Counted from the stretch's first letter, positions 28,314-37,643 are shown. The stretch: DNA of 64,000 nucleotides from Flavobacteriales bacterium (GCA_947447525.1 CANFJL010000006.1:1-64000), one strand, 5' to 3'. The notes: a model not told the origin generated them from the letters alone. Program-made: numbers and translations.

Positions 28314-28949
28314 ATGAAAGCAATATTTAGATTTTTCTCGGTAATTATATTTTTATCAATTTCAAATTCTTGCGTTCAAAAAGATCCCAATTCAATTAAA
28401 ATAGGAACGCAAATCTGGTCATCGATAAACTTAAATGTGGATCATTTTAGAAATGGCGATGCTATTCCTCATGCTAAATCAAGTGAACAATGGATGAAGG
28501 CAGGTGAAAACAAAACTCCCGCTTGGTGTTATTATGATAATGATGTGAAGAATGCAAAAAAACATGGAAAGCTATACAATTGGTATGCAGTAGTTGATCC
28601 GCGCGGATTAGCACCTAAAGGTTGGCATGTCCCAACTGATGTGGAATGGAAAAAATTAAGTGATTTTTTAGGAGGGGATACAGTGGCAGGAACAAAAATG
28701 AAGAATAATTCGGGTTGGGATGCTAATGGTTCAGGAGATAACAGTACAGGATTTACTGGTCTGCCTGGAGGTTGTCGCCTACACTACGGTGGTTTTAGTA
28801 ATATGGGGAATGATGGAAGTTGGTGGAGTCAAACCGAAGATGATGTCGAAAATGCTTGGTATCGTGATCTAAACAGCAGTCTTCCCAATCTTTATTCTTA
28901 TAGTAGTTTCAAGGATTATGGTTTCTCAGTACGTTGTGTAAAGGATTGA
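28314..28949 (+). CDS. FISUMP-domain lipoprotein
   Basis: The 211-residue protein has a lipoprotein signal (FRFFSVIIFLSISNSC) followed by a single Fibrobacter succinogenes major paralogous (FISUMP) domain: IGTQIWSSINLNVDHFRNG, PAWCYYDND, GKLYNWYAVVDPRGLAPKGW and the end FSVRCVKD. Such surface proteins are abundant in Bacteroidota and Fibrobacter; their role is unknown, adhesion being a common guess. The same domain occurs again at the C-terminus of the MORN protein at 30215-33037, with near-identical GKLYNWYAV and RGLAP segments. Confidence 0.88.
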   Translation: MKAIFRFFSVIIFLSISNSCVQKDPNSIKIGTQIWSSINLNVDHFRNGDAIPHAKSSEQWMKAGENKTPAWCYYDNDVKNAKKHGKLYNWYAVVDPRGLAPKGWHVPTDVEWKKLSDFLGGDTVAGTKMKNNSGWDANGSGDNSTGFTGLPGGCRLHYGGFSNMGNDGSWWSQTEDDVENAWYRDLNSSLPNLYSYSSFKDYGFSVRCVKD

Positions 28950-28958
28950 GCGTTAAAA

Positions 28959-29060
28959 AGCTCATCTCGACTCCGCTCGATGAGCTAAACTGTATTGTGA
29001 ATTCAAAAGGTCATCGAGCGTAGTCGACAAGAGCCTATCTATGTAAGTCGAGATGCCCTT
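28959..29060. repeat. Palindromic intergenic element, with a second partial copy at 33560
   Basis: AGCTCATC at 28959-28966 and GATGAGCT at 28979-28986 form an 8-bp inverted repeat around a 12-nt loop. In addition TCGACTCCGCTCGATG (28967-28982) is repeated in reverse orientation at 29012-29027 with one mismatch, so a larger stem is possible. It begins 10 bp after the FISUMP stop codon and may end that transcript, although no T-run follows. GTAAGTCGAGATGCCCTT at 29043-29060 recurs exactly at 33560-33577. The rest of the gap to 29166 is AT-rich and shows nothing clear. Confidence 0.7.
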
Positions 29061-29166
29061 CTGTTAACTTGAACTGAAATAAAAGTAAATTAAATTGTAT
29101 TTTTGGTTCAATATAGTATAATTTATACTTTTTTTTTCTTCTAATTATTAATTGACCACAATCATT

Positions 29167-30144
29167 ATGTTTATCAAAAGTTTATTTAATTTCAAAAAAT
29201 CCTACATAATACTTTCATCTCTAATCTTCATTTCATTTTTTAGTTTATTGGGACAACAAAAGGAAGAGTTCAAGGATAATATTCAAGCAGATGTTAATGC
29301 TTATTTAGGAGAATATTCTATGTTGCCCATCGCCGAAGTGCAGTCCTCCATCTTGCTGTATAAGTTGAATGGAAAAATGGCAATGAAAATTTTTAGGCCT
29401 TCAGAAAATCCACAAATAGAGGAAGTAGCCATTACCACATGTACCAACTTAAAAATAGAAGGTAATCGAATTACGTGCGGTAATTTTTCTGGAAGGTTTG
29501 TCCTATTTTCTGTTTTTTGTGATCAAGGAAATTCAATCGAAGTTCCAGGTATTTTAAAGGATGGTTACGAAATCGAAATGAGGCTATTTAATTTTTTTGC
29601 GAAAAATTGTTTGAATGTCACGGCTTCTTCAACGCTAATAGAGCCATCAAAATCAAAAAACTATTATGGAACTCAAAATGTTACTGTTCAACAGTATCAG
29701 CTTGCTCCAAATTGTGTTATTGCTCAAGAAGAAAATTATAATTTAGAAAACTTTGTTTATTCTTATCCTGCAGGTGGTATTGACCAAGTTAATATAGGTG
29801 CAGGAACTTGGGCAGAAGGTGTAGAAGGCAATGGGGTGAACGAATGGTTGAAATTTGATTTTGTTTTTCCAATTGACATTACTTCTATTAGAATTTGGAA
29901 CGGGTTCAACAAAAGTCAAGCGCTTTATACTGCGAATGGAAGGGTCAAAAAAGTACTTATTACCACAAGTACAGGAGAAGAAAAAATTGTCAATTTACCA
30001 GATAAATTTGAGGAGCAAAGCATACCCGTGAGTTTTTCTAATGCTGTTAGTTGGGTTAAACTTACCATTCTTGAAGTTTATCCTGGACTAAAATATAAAG
30101 ACACATGTATTTCCAGAGTTACCTTTGGTCAAAACAATAACTAA
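29167..30144 (+). CDS. Secreted protein with NADase-type glycan-binding domain
   Basis: ATG at 29167 gives a signal peptide (FKKSYIILSSLIFISFFSLLG); a TTG at 29152 is less likely. Residues about 25-150 are an unassigned domain. The C-terminal half (about 180-325) resembles the NADase-type glycan-binding domain: WAEGVEGNGVNEWLKFDF, ITSIRIWNGFNKS, LYTANGRVKKVLI. It probably sits on the surface or is secreted and binds carbohydrate. It lies immediately upstream of the MORN/FISUMP gene (70-nt gap) and may be cotranscribed. The domain call is from pattern recall, so moderately certain. Confidence 0.72.
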   Translation: MFIKSLFNFKKSYIILSSLIFISFFSLLGQQKEEFKDNIQADVNAYLGEYSMLPIAEVQSSILLYKLNGKMAMKIFRPSENPQIEEVAITTCTNLKIEGNRITCGNFSGRFVLFSVFCDQGNSIEVPGILKDGYEIEMRLFNFFAKNCLNVTASSTLIEPSKSKNYYGTQNVTVQQYQLAPNCVIAQEENYNLENFVYSYPAGGIDQVNIGAGTWAEGVEGNGVNEWLKFDFVFPIDITSIRIWNGFNKSQALYTANGRVKKVLITTSTGEEKIVNLPDKFEEQSIPVSFSNAVSWVKLTILEVYPGLKYKDTCISRVTFGQNNN

Positions 30145-30214
30145 TGAAGCTTCAGTTGATTTAAATCAAATTTCTCGAGACTTTAAACAAAAACATTTAA
30201 AAGGTACAACAAGC

Positions 30215-33037
30215 ATGAAATCATTTTTACTTTTATTTATTCTTTTTTTTGGAAGTTTTTCTTTTTCACAAAATATCAATGCAAAGCCTACGATAGCAAT
30301 AAGGCTCTCGTATAATTATATGTCAAATCAAAATTTGACCAATATGGAAGGCTTTAGTTCTAATGCCGATTATAAAAGTGCTTTGGCCAAATCAAAAAAA
30401 ATAAATTTTTATGTCAGTAAATTAAAAGAAATTGTTTCAAGAGGATATCCATCATTTAATGTTTATTCAATTGTTGAGTCAAATATTAATGCAAAAGACA
30501 CTTATGATATTTATATGGATATTAATGAATTTTCAAACGGAGACTTAAATTTATCTGTCTTTTCATTAAGTGGTTTTATTCAAGATTTTGCATATCCGCT
30601 TGCAACTTTTAATCAACCTTCAATTTATTGTGGGACGGATAAAGACGGTAATTTTAAAAATCCATTTTATCCAGAAGATGTAAATTATATTTTCAATCAA
30701 ATTAATTCTAACCTTGGAATAGTAGATATAAAATCATTCTATTTTGTTAGGTTAGGCCTTATACCTGATAAGAGGAATGAAACTAGCTTGAATAATTATT
30801 ATAATTATCCCAGTGAACAGCCAACACTTAATGAGGGTCAATATAAAACGAAAGTTGGAGAATTAGATTATGTAATTAAATTTAATGGCGATACTTATCA
30901 CGGAAAGTACACAGGTGAATATGCTCAAATGAAAATAATTCAATATCCAGATCCTTTTAATGGAGATAATAAAAAAGAGGTGAAGGAAACTATTAATTGG
31001 CCTCACGGTAAAGGAAAATTTGTTTCAGATGAATCATACTATGAAAATAAAATATTAATTTCTAGTCGATGCTTTGAAATAGAAGGTGATTGGATAGATG
31101 GTCTTATGGATGGTAATACGAGCATTACTAAATGGAATAAAAAGGAATTAGAATTTACTTATAAAGGTCAAATGGTCAAAGGTTATAAAGTCGGCCAAGG
31201 AATTTTGGAGTACAATAAAATGAATTATGAGGGAGAATGGCTAAACGATGAGATTAATGGAAATGGTAAATTGAAATTTGGGAATAAAATCTATGACGGC
31301 CAATGGAAAGACAATAAAAAAGAAGGTTTAGGTATATTAAAAATGACTTCTTCAAATGAAACGCTTATAACTGGTCAATGGAAAGATGATTATAAAATTG
31401 GAACGGGTAAAATTTACTTTGAAAATAAAGACTCTTTGATAGGAATAGTTGAAGGTTTAAATAACAATTTTACAGGGTTTGGAATAATTCATGTTACCAG
31501 CCCATTTGTAGATGATGTTTCTCTAAGAGGGAAATATATTTATCAGGGAAATTTCGTGAAATCAAAATATTCAGGACTTGGAAAGATTAGTTATGAAAAA
31601 GGAAATTGGAAGGAAGGCGAATGGTTGAATGGTCAATTTATTAAAGGAAATGTTAAGCTGTCTTTTGAAGATGGATCTTACTATGAAGGTGAAATTAAAA
31701 ATTCCCAAAAGAACGGTAAAGGAAAATATATAGATACTAAAGGCAATGTTTTTGAGGGTGTTTTTACAGAAGACAAATTTACAGGAACAGGTAAATTAGT
31801 TAATGCTGATTGGTCATATGAAGGAGAGATTGTTCTAAATGAACCAAAAGGAAAAGGAGTCAAAATTTTCAAGAATGGAGATACCTTATCAGGCAACTGG
31901 AATGAATATGGTTTCAACGGAATAGGTAAAAGAAGGGAAGCGTCTGTTGAAAATTCGGATGAGTTTTATTACTCGGAAGGTACCTGGAAGAATGGTCAAT
32001 TGAATGGTGAAGGAACTAGATATTTTAGAATGCGCGCTCCATTTAGTGATTCAGATGAAGAGGTTTTTGTAGATGCAACTTATTCAGGACAATTTAAAAA
32101 CGATCTGTTTGAAGGTCGTGGAACAATCTCATTTGATTACGGTAGGCTTTCTGAGTCAATTGAAGGGAATTGGATTAATGGAATCTGTTCTTCAGGGAAA
32201 ATAACAACCGAAGTTTGGGACAGTGGCAAGGGAAGAATGTGCGTAGATACTTACGAAGGTCAATTTGATAATAAATTCAATAAAAATGGTTATGGAACCT
32301 ACAAAGATTGTGATGGAAACACCTATGTTGGTTATTTCGCAAACGATAGCAAAGAGGGGTCAGGAAAATTAACTTATCGTAATGGTACAATCGAACAAGG
32401 TACTTTTGTAAATGATGTGTTTCAAATTCCTTTCATATGCAAAAATGTAACCATTGGTAACCAGGTTTGGATGGCAGAAAACTTGAATGTTGCAAAATTT
32501 AGAAATGGTGATTTGATAAAACAAATAAAAACCAAAGAAGAGTGGTTAAATAATGTTTATAGTGGTGAACCTGCATGGTGTTATTATGATTTTAATCCTG
32601 CAAATGGTGTGAAATATGGCAAACTATACAATTGGTATGCGGTAAACGATAGTCGTGGCTTGGCCCCCGCAGGGTGGCATGTACCAAGTAAAAATGAATT
32701 TCAGCAGTTGATTAATAAGTTTGGATATAATACCGGTACAGCTTTAAAAAGTAAAACCGGCTGGGTAAATCAAATTTACAGAACAAAAATTGAAGGTGGG
32801 ACTAATACGACCGGATTTAATGGTTTTCCAGCAGGAAATCTATATTTTACACAATATAGTTATCCAGGATACTATAGTTTTATGGAACTGGGCATAGGAA
32901 CTCAATGGTGGTCTTCAACTTGTTGCCTTGATTTTGATTCTAGTGCTAGTGTGTTCCAGCTTGATAATTATGCATGTAGTGTGAGCGATAATGAACAAAA
33001 AGCCTATGGTAATTATGTTAGATTAGTAAAGGATTAA
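30215..33037 (+). CDS. Secreted MORN-repeat protein fused to a FISUMP domain
   Basis: ATG at 30215 opens a signal peptide (KSFLLLFILFFGSFSFSQ); the frame also contains a TTG at 30125, rejected because it would precede the signal sequence. Residues about 30-220 form an unassigned domain. From about 250 to 745 runs a series of MORN repeats (YEGEWLNDEINGNGKL, YDGQWKDNKKEGLG, YEGEIKNSQKNGKG, YEGQFDNKFNKNGYG). The last 190 residues are a FISUMP domain (IGNQVWMAENLNVAKFRNG to NYVRLVKD). MORN repeats usually form elongated beta-sheets at membranes. Their fusion to FISUMP suggests a surface stalk with a globular tip; that is inference. Confidence 0.82.
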   Translation: MKSFLLLFILFFGSFSFSQNINAKPTIAIRLSYNYMSNQNLTNMEGFSSNADYKSALAKSKKINFYVSKLKEIVSRGYPSFNVYSIVESNINAKDTYDIYMDINEFSNGDLNLSVFSLSGFIQDFAYPLATFNQPSIYCGTDKDGNFKNPFYPEDVNYIFNQINSNLGIVDIKSFYFVRLGLIPDKRNETSLNNYYNYPSEQPTLNEGQYKTKVGELDYVIKFNGDTYHGKYTGEYAQMKIIQYPDPFNGDNKKEVKETINWPHGKGKFVSDESYYENKILISSRCFEIEGDWIDGLMDGNTSITKWNKKELEFTYKGQMVKGYKVGQGILEYNKMNYEGEWLNDEINGNGKLKFGNKIYDGQWKDNKKEGLGILKMTSSNETLITGQWKDDYKIGTGKIYFENKDSLIGIVEGLNNNFTGFGIIHVTSPFVDDVSLRGKYIYQGNFVKSKYSGLGKISYEKGNWKEGEWLNGQFIKGNVKLSFEDGSYYEGEIKNSQKNGKGKYIDTKGNVFEGVFTEDKFTGTGKLVNADWSYEGEIVLNEPKGKGVKIFKNGDTLSGNWNEYGFNGIGKRREASVENSDEFYYSEGTWKNGQLNGEGTRYFRMRAPFSDSDEEVFVDATYSGQFKNDLFEGRGTISFDYGRLSESIEGNWINGICSSGKITTEVWDSGKGRMCVDTYEGQFDNKFNKNGYGTYKDCDGNTYVGYFANDSKEGSGKLTYRNGTIEQGTFVNDVFQIPFICKNVTIGNQVWMAENLNVAKFRNGDLIKQIKTKEEWLNNVYSGEPAWCYYDFNPANGVKYGKLYNWYAVNDSRGLAPAGWHVPSKNEFQQLINKFGYNTGTALKSKTGWVNQIYRTKIEGGTNTTGFNGFPAGNLYFTQYSYPGYYSFMELGIGTQWWSSTCCLDFDSSASVFQLDNYACSVSDNEQKAYGNYVRLVKD

Positions 33038-33095
33038 CAATAAATTACTTTAAATTCAATTTTATTTTAATTATAAAATAACAAAAATCAGATTT

Positions 33096-33479
33096 ATGAA
33101 AATGTTAGTTCTATTTATGCTTTTAATATGCAACATTAGTTTTGCCCAAAACAAACTGCCCAATCTTGGAGATATTAAAGTAATTAATGCCAAATTGACT
33201 GAGGTGGCCTATGGAGACATGAGTACTTACATTATGTTTGAAAATGTAATCTCTAATTCAGAAATGAAAGAAATTGGTTTTGCCTATTGGTCATGGGAAC
33301 CTGGTATTGGAAGTATTAAAACAGATATGGAAAGTTTTGATGAATCTGAATATGGAAAAACTTTCAAATTAACTTTAAAATACTCTTCGCTGGAAGAATT
33401 AGAATATCAAGGTTTTGATATTGGTAATGTCCAAACGGGTAAATTCTATAATGACTGGGTCTTAATCAAAATTGAATAA
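33096..33479 (+). CDS. Small secreted hypothetical protein
   Basis: A 127-residue product with a short signal peptide (MKMLVLFMLLICNISFAQ) and about 109 mature residues that I do not recognise. It is acidic and rich in Glu, Ser and aromatic residues, with no motif I can assign. It follows the MORN/FISUMP gene by 58 nt in the same direction, and could be a periplasmic partner. Confidence 0.6.
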   Translation: MKMLVLFMLLICNISFAQNKLPNLGDIKVINAKLTEVAYGDMSTYIMFENVISNSEMKEIGFAYWSWEPGIGSIKTDMESFDESEYGKTFKLTLKYSSLEELEYQGFDIGNVQTGKFYNDWVLIKIE

Positions 33480-33559
33480 TTTCAGTTATTCCATCGCTCT
33501 TGTCGTTCCTTTCTATTCAATTGTGGATTGAGCGGCTTGTACTTAGGCACTTGTGTCGA

Positions 33560-33577
33560 GTAAGTCGAGATGCCCTT
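33560..33577. repeat. Second copy of the 18-bp intergenic repeat
   Basis: GTAAGTCGAGATGCCCTT here equals positions 29043-29060. The neighbouring GAGCGGC and GTGTCGAG sequence looks like a worn form of the palindromic part of that element. The two copies bracket the glycan-binding, MORN/FISUMP and small secreted genes. Confidence 0.7.
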
Positions 33578-33607
33578 TCAAACAAAAATAATTTCTATCT
33601 TTACTTT

Positions 33608-33706
33608 ATGAATTGGAAAGAAGCTGTACGGAATTATTTCCCTGATTTATGGCAATATTTGGTCATAATCGTAATTATTATCATTGCGGCAATTTTTATT
33701 CTATAA
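33608..33706 (+). CDS. Possible 32-aa single-helix membrane protein
   Basis: An ATG-initiated frame of 32 codons encodes NWKEAVRNYFPDLWQ, then LVIIVIIIIAAIFIL, a near-perfect transmembrane helix ending at the C-terminus. TATCTTTA (7 of 8 for TAnnTTTG) lies 4 nt before the ATG, the same spacing as other short-leader genes here. There is no homology evidence; support is start, box and membrane-protein composition only. Confidence 0.4.
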   Translation: MNWKEAVRNYFPDLWQYLVIIVIIIIAAIFIL

Positions 33707-33739
33707 CAGGATGTAAAAACCACATTAATTTTTATTGCT

Positions 33740-36079
33740 ATGAAAGCATTTCGATTAGTTACTTTTTTATTGTGTTTTCTTCCTGGTTATTTCTATTCTC
33801 AATTGAATGTCGATTCCTTATCGCACATCAATTATCAACAGTTACATGGCGCTAATTTAAATGATGTTTGGGGCTATGTTGATGAATTGGGTAATGAATA
33901 TGCCATTGTTGGAACTTCAGAAGGGACTTCAATTGTTGATGTTACTGTTCCTACCAATCCTGTTGAGGTTTTTTGGCTTCCAGGTTCTTCCTCTATTTGG
34001 AGAGATCCTTCTGTTCATGGCGATTTTGCTTATGTGACCACGGAAGCACATGATGGTTTGCTAATTATTGATTTAAGTCCTTTGCCTCAATCCACGAATC
34101 TCACAACGACGCTCTATACCGGTCCTACCAATAATCCATGGCAATCTGCTCATACCTGTTTTGTAGATGCATCGGGTTATGCCTATATATTTGGTGCCAA
34201 TCGAGGGAATAAGGGAGTGATTATGTTGGATGTTTTTACCAATCCAATGGCGCCAATCGAAGTGGGCACTTTTGATAATTGGTATTGTCACGATGGTTTT
34301 GTACGCAATGATACGATGTATTTGGCGCATATTTATGATGGATTTATCAGTATCGTTGAGGTTAGTGATAAAGCAAATCCTTTGCTGCTAGGTACAAAAA
34401 ATACTCCTGGTAATTTTGCGCACAATGTTTGGCCTTCCACAAATGGACAATTTGTTTTTACTACTGATGAGGTAAGCGGTGCCTATATCGCAGCTTATGA
34501 TATTTCGATTCCAACCAATATTGTCGAAGTAGATCAAACTCAAAATTCACCTGGCGCTGGAGTAATTCCTCATAATACACATGCCTTAGGAGATTATCTT
34601 GTCACGAGTTATTATTCGGATGGAATAGTAATTCATGATATTACGCATCCAAACAATATGATTAAGGTGGGACAATATGATACTTATCCTGGTCAAACGA
34701 TTGGTTATGATGGCTGCTGGGGGGTCTATCCATTTTTACCTTCAGGTACTATCTTGGCGGCAGATATTACTCAAGGTCTTTTTGTTCTAGGTCCTCATTA
34801 TCAAAAAGCAAGTTATTTGGAAGGGGTATTGACTGATGCGCAAACGCTTCTTCCTCTCGATAATGTTGCGGTTCAAATACTTATAAATGATCAAACAGAC
34901 AATACTAATGTTCTAGGAGCTTATGCTACAGGAATGTTTTATCAAGGATCTGTTCAAGTATCATATTCTAAAGTAGGCTATTTTCCTAAAGTTGAAGATG
35001 TGATTTTGGTCCAAGGACAAGTGGTTCTTCATGATGTGCAATTGTTGCCTATTCCACCTTATAATCTTACCGTGCTCGTTACAGAGATGGGGACTGGTTT
35101 GCCCATTTATGATGCTCAAATTAAACTAATCGCTCCGCTTCTGACGCATACAGGTCTAACCAATGCGATTGGGGAAGAGAATTTCACGCTTTTTTATCAA
35201 GAGAATTATAAGGTAATGGTCGGCAAATGGGGCTATATCAGTAATTGTTATGAGCAAGTGATCGATGCAATAACAGGTCAAATTAATGTTCAATTGGAAC
35301 CTGGTTATTATGATGATTTTGAATTTGATTTTTCTTGGGGTGTTTCTGGAAATGCCATAACAGGTATTTGGGAAAGGGGAATTCCTAATACCACGGACAG
35401 TGGATCTGCACCTAATGAAGATGCGCCTTTTGATTGTGGTTCTATGGCTTTTGTAACGGGAAACAACCCCAATCTTCATCCTGATTTTGATGATGTTGAT
35501 AAAGGAAGTACGGTTTTGAGTTCTCCTTCAATGGATTTAACAGGCTACTCTAATCCATATTTTAATTTTGCCCGCACATTTTATTGTTATTATGGTCCGA
35601 ATCTAGTAGATGATACGCTAAAAATTTACGCTTCTAATGGAACAAACACGGTGCTGATTGATCAAATAGGTGCTCCTCAAGGTGCTCCGGCTACTTGGGA
35701 AATGAAAAGTGTTTCATTGAATGGATTGTTGCCCATTACCTCTTCCATGCAAATTGTGGTGAGGATTTCTGACGAAGATCCAAACTTTAATGTAACCGAA
35801 GCTAGTTTTGACTATTTCTCTGTCACGAATAATAATGTTAGTGCATTGCCAAATATTGAAAAATCTCCTTTAATGGCTTATCCAAATCCAAGTACGGGAC
35901 TAATTTCTGTTCAAGGTGTTTCACCTAATGAAGTTTTGTCTGTATTCGATATTCGAGGAGTATTAGTTTTTAAAGTTATTCCTAATAGTGATAATTATAC
36001 GCTTGATTTAAGTGCTTTTTCTGGTTCTGTTTTTATGCTGAAAAATGGAAGTAATACACTTCGAATCTTAAAGTTTTAA
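33740..36079 (+). CDS. Choice-of-anchor B family T9SS-exported protein
   Basis: The 779-residue protein has a signal peptide (FRLVTFLLCFLPGYFYSQ) and a choice-of-anchor-B/LVIVD beta-propeller region (about 25-355) with repeated blade motifs such as YAIVGTSEGTSIVDVT, DGLLIIDLS and FISIVEVSDKANP. Two carboxypeptidase-regulatory-like modules follow (about 360-520). The C-terminal sorting domain is MAYPNPSTGLISVQG ... VFMLKNGSNTLRILKF (about 705-779), which marks it for T9SS export and surface attachment. Substrate or partner is unknown. Confidence 0.85.
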   Translation: MKAFRLVTFLLCFLPGYFYSQLNVDSLSHINYQQLHGANLNDVWGYVDELGNEYAIVGTSEGTSIVDVTVPTNPVEVFWLPGSSSIWRDPSVHGDFAYVTTEAHDGLLIIDLSPLPQSTNLTTTLYTGPTNNPWQSAHTCFVDASGYAYIFGANRGNKGVIMLDVFTNPMAPIEVGTFDNWYCHDGFVRNDTMYLAHIYDGFISIVEVSDKANPLLLGTKNTPGNFAHNVWPSTNGQFVFTTDEVSGAYIAAYDISIPTNIVEVDQTQNSPGAGVIPHNTHALGDYLVTSYYSDGIVIHDITHPNNMIKVGQYDTYPGQTIGYDGCWGVYPFLPSGTILAADITQGLFVLGPHYQKASYLEGVLTDAQTLLPLDNVAVQILINDQTDNTNVLGAYATGMFYQGSVQVSYSKVGYFPKVEDVILVQGQVVLHDVQLLPIPPYNLTVLVTEMGTGLPIYDAQIKLIAPLLTHTGLTNAIGEENFTLFYQENYKVMVGKWGYISNCYEQVIDAITGQINVQLEPGYYDDFEFDFSWGVSGNAITGIWERGIPNTTDSGSAPNEDAPFDCGSMAFVTGNNPNLHPDFDDVDKGSTVLSSPSMDLTGYSNPYFNFARTFYCYYGPNLVDDTLKIYASNGTNTVLIDQIGAPQGAPATWEMKSVSLNGLLPITSSMQIVVRISDEDPNFNVTEASFDYFSVTNNNVSALPNIEKSPLMAYPNPSTGLISVQGVSPNEVLSVFDIRGVLVFKVIPNSDNYTLDLSAFSGSVFMLKNGSNTLRILKF

Positions 36080-36138
36080 AGGGATTTTTTTTAAGTGGTG
36101 TCTCTTTAATCTTTTAATAAATAGTATTTTTACTTTCT

Positions 36139-37098
36139 ATGATAGAAAATGAATTAAATGTTTCAATAGTAATTCCCCTTTATAATGAGGAAGAATCTCT
36201 TCCTGAATTGTTTTCGTGGATTCAAAAAGTGCTTTCTGAAGCGCGCTTAAGTTATGAGTTAATTCTTGTAGATGATGGAAGCACGGACAAATCATGGCAA
36301 GTAATTCAATCTTTAGCGGCTGAACATAAAGAAATAAAAGCAATTCAATTTCAACGTAATTATGGTAAGTCAGCAGCTTTGCAAAAAGGTTTTGAAGTAG
36401 TTAGTGGAACTGTTGTGCTGACTATGGATGCCGATTTGCAAGATTCTCCGGAGGAAATTCCAGCATTGTATGCGATGATAACCCAAGAGGGATTTGATGT
36501 GGTGTCAGGATGGAAGAAAAAACGCCATGATCCATTAACCAAAACAATTCCAACCAAATTATACAATTGGGCAGCAAGGCGCATAACAGGTATTCATTTA
36601 CATGATTTTAATTGTGGAATAAAAGCATATCGCTTAGCAGTGGTTAAAAGCATTGAATTGTACGGTGATATGCATCGTTATATTCCTGCTTTGGCTAAAT
36701 ATGCTGGTTTTAAAAATATTGGCGAAAAGGTAGTGCAACACCAAGCAAGAAAGTTTGGCTATACTAAGTTTGGGATCAATCGTTTTTTAAACGGTCCACT
36801 TGATTTAATGACGGTGGCCTTCTTAGGGAAGTTTGGTAAAAAACCGATGCACTTTTTTGGAGCACTTGGAACACTTATGTTCTTCATCGGTGCTTTACTC
36901 GCTTTGTACTTAGGTATCGATAAATTATTTTTCCATAAATCAGCTCAATTATTGGCCAGTAGAACTGCTTTTTTACTTGCTCTTGTTGCCATGATCATTG
37001 GTGTTCAGTTTTTTATGACAGGTTTTATAGCTGAAATCATGGGTAGAAATTCTTCTTCAAGAAATAATTACCTCATTCAACAAAAAATTGCTTGTTAA
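36139..37098 (+). CDS. GT2 family glycosyltransferase with two C-terminal membrane helices (GtrB/ArnC-like)
   Basis: The 319-residue protein has the GT-A fold of family 2: VVIPLYNEEESLPELF, LVDDGSTDKSW, MDADLQDSPEE (DxD-type metal site), then two transmembrane helices (about 232-260 and 275-300) and a short cytoplasmic tail. This architecture belongs to polyprenyl-phosphate glycosyltransferases (GtrB, ArnC, Dpm1), which load a sugar on an undecaprenyl lipid at the inner membrane. The stop codon overlaps the ATG of the HAD phosphatase gene (TAATG), so the two are coupled. Confidence 0.88.
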   Translation: MIENELNVSIVIPLYNEEESLPELFSWIQKVLSEARLSYELILVDDGSTDKSWQVIQSLAAEHKEIKAIQFQRNYGKSAALQKGFEVVSGTVVLTMDADLQDSPEEIPALYAMITQEGFDVVSGWKKKRHDPLTKTIPTKLYNWAARRITGIHLHDFNCGIKAYRLAVVKSIELYGDMHRYIPALAKYAGFKNIGEKVVQHQARKFGYTKFGINRFLNGPLDLMTVAFLGKFGKKPMHFFGALGTLMFFIGALLALYLGIDKLFFHKSAQLLASRTAFLLALVAMIIGVQFFMTGFIAEIMGRNSSSRNNYLIQQKIAC

Positions 37099-37643
37099 TG
37101 TTGCCTTTACCTATTGATCAACATTGGACTCTTTTCTTAGATCGAGATGGAGTGATTAATAAACGAATTTTTGGTGGTTATATATTGGAAGAATCAGCAT
37201 TTGTCTTTAATGAAGGTGCGCTTGATGCGCTAGCGATATTAAATAAAGTTTTTGGTAAGATTGTTGTTGTAACCAATCAACAATGTATTGGTAAAAAATT
37301 AATAAGTGTTGATCAATTGAACCAAATTCATGAGCTTATGTGCAGTCAAATCATAACTGTTGGTGGAAGAATTGATGGCGTTTATTTTGCTCCAGAATTA
37401 AAAAACGAAATAGATTCAACTAGGAAACCTGCTGCTGCAATGGCAATGAAAGCAAAAAAAGATTTCCCTGAAATAGATTTTTCTAAATCAATTATGATTG
37501 GTGACACAGATTCAGATATTATTTTTGGAAAAAATTTAGGAATGAAAACTGGCTTAATTATTTCTGAAGAAGTCATAAGGGAACAAGCAGATTTTCAATT
37601 TAATTCACTTTTAGATTTCGCATTATGCTTCGATATGTATTGA
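37098..37643 (+). CDS. HAD-IIIA phosphatase (GmhB/HisB-like)
   Basis: About 181 residues with the DxDGV motif of HAD phosphatases (FLDRDGVINKRIFGGY), motif II in VVVTNQQCIGK, the Lys region RKPAAAMAMKAK and motif IV IMIGDTDSDIIFGKNLGMKTGL. It resembles heptose bisphosphate phosphatases of LPS heptose synthesis and histidinol phosphatases; which one cannot be told. The first methionine of the frame is TTG at 37092; ATG at 37098 overlaps the GT2 stop by 1 nt. It overlaps the next gene by 19 nt. Confidence 0.83.
   Translation: MLPLPIDQHWTLFLDRDGVINKRIFGGYILEESAFVFNEGALDALAILNKVFGKIVVVTNQQCIGKKLISVDQLNQIHELMCSQIITVGGRIDGVYFAPELKNEIDSTRKPAAAMAMKAKKDFPEIDFSKSIMIGDTDSDIIFGKNLGMKTGLIISEEVIREQADFQFNSLLDFALCFDMY

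Noticed and set aside
35156..35479. 107-aa minus-strand frame inside the choice-of-anchor B gene
   Set aside because: Complement of a clear coding frame, with no recognisable domain or start context.
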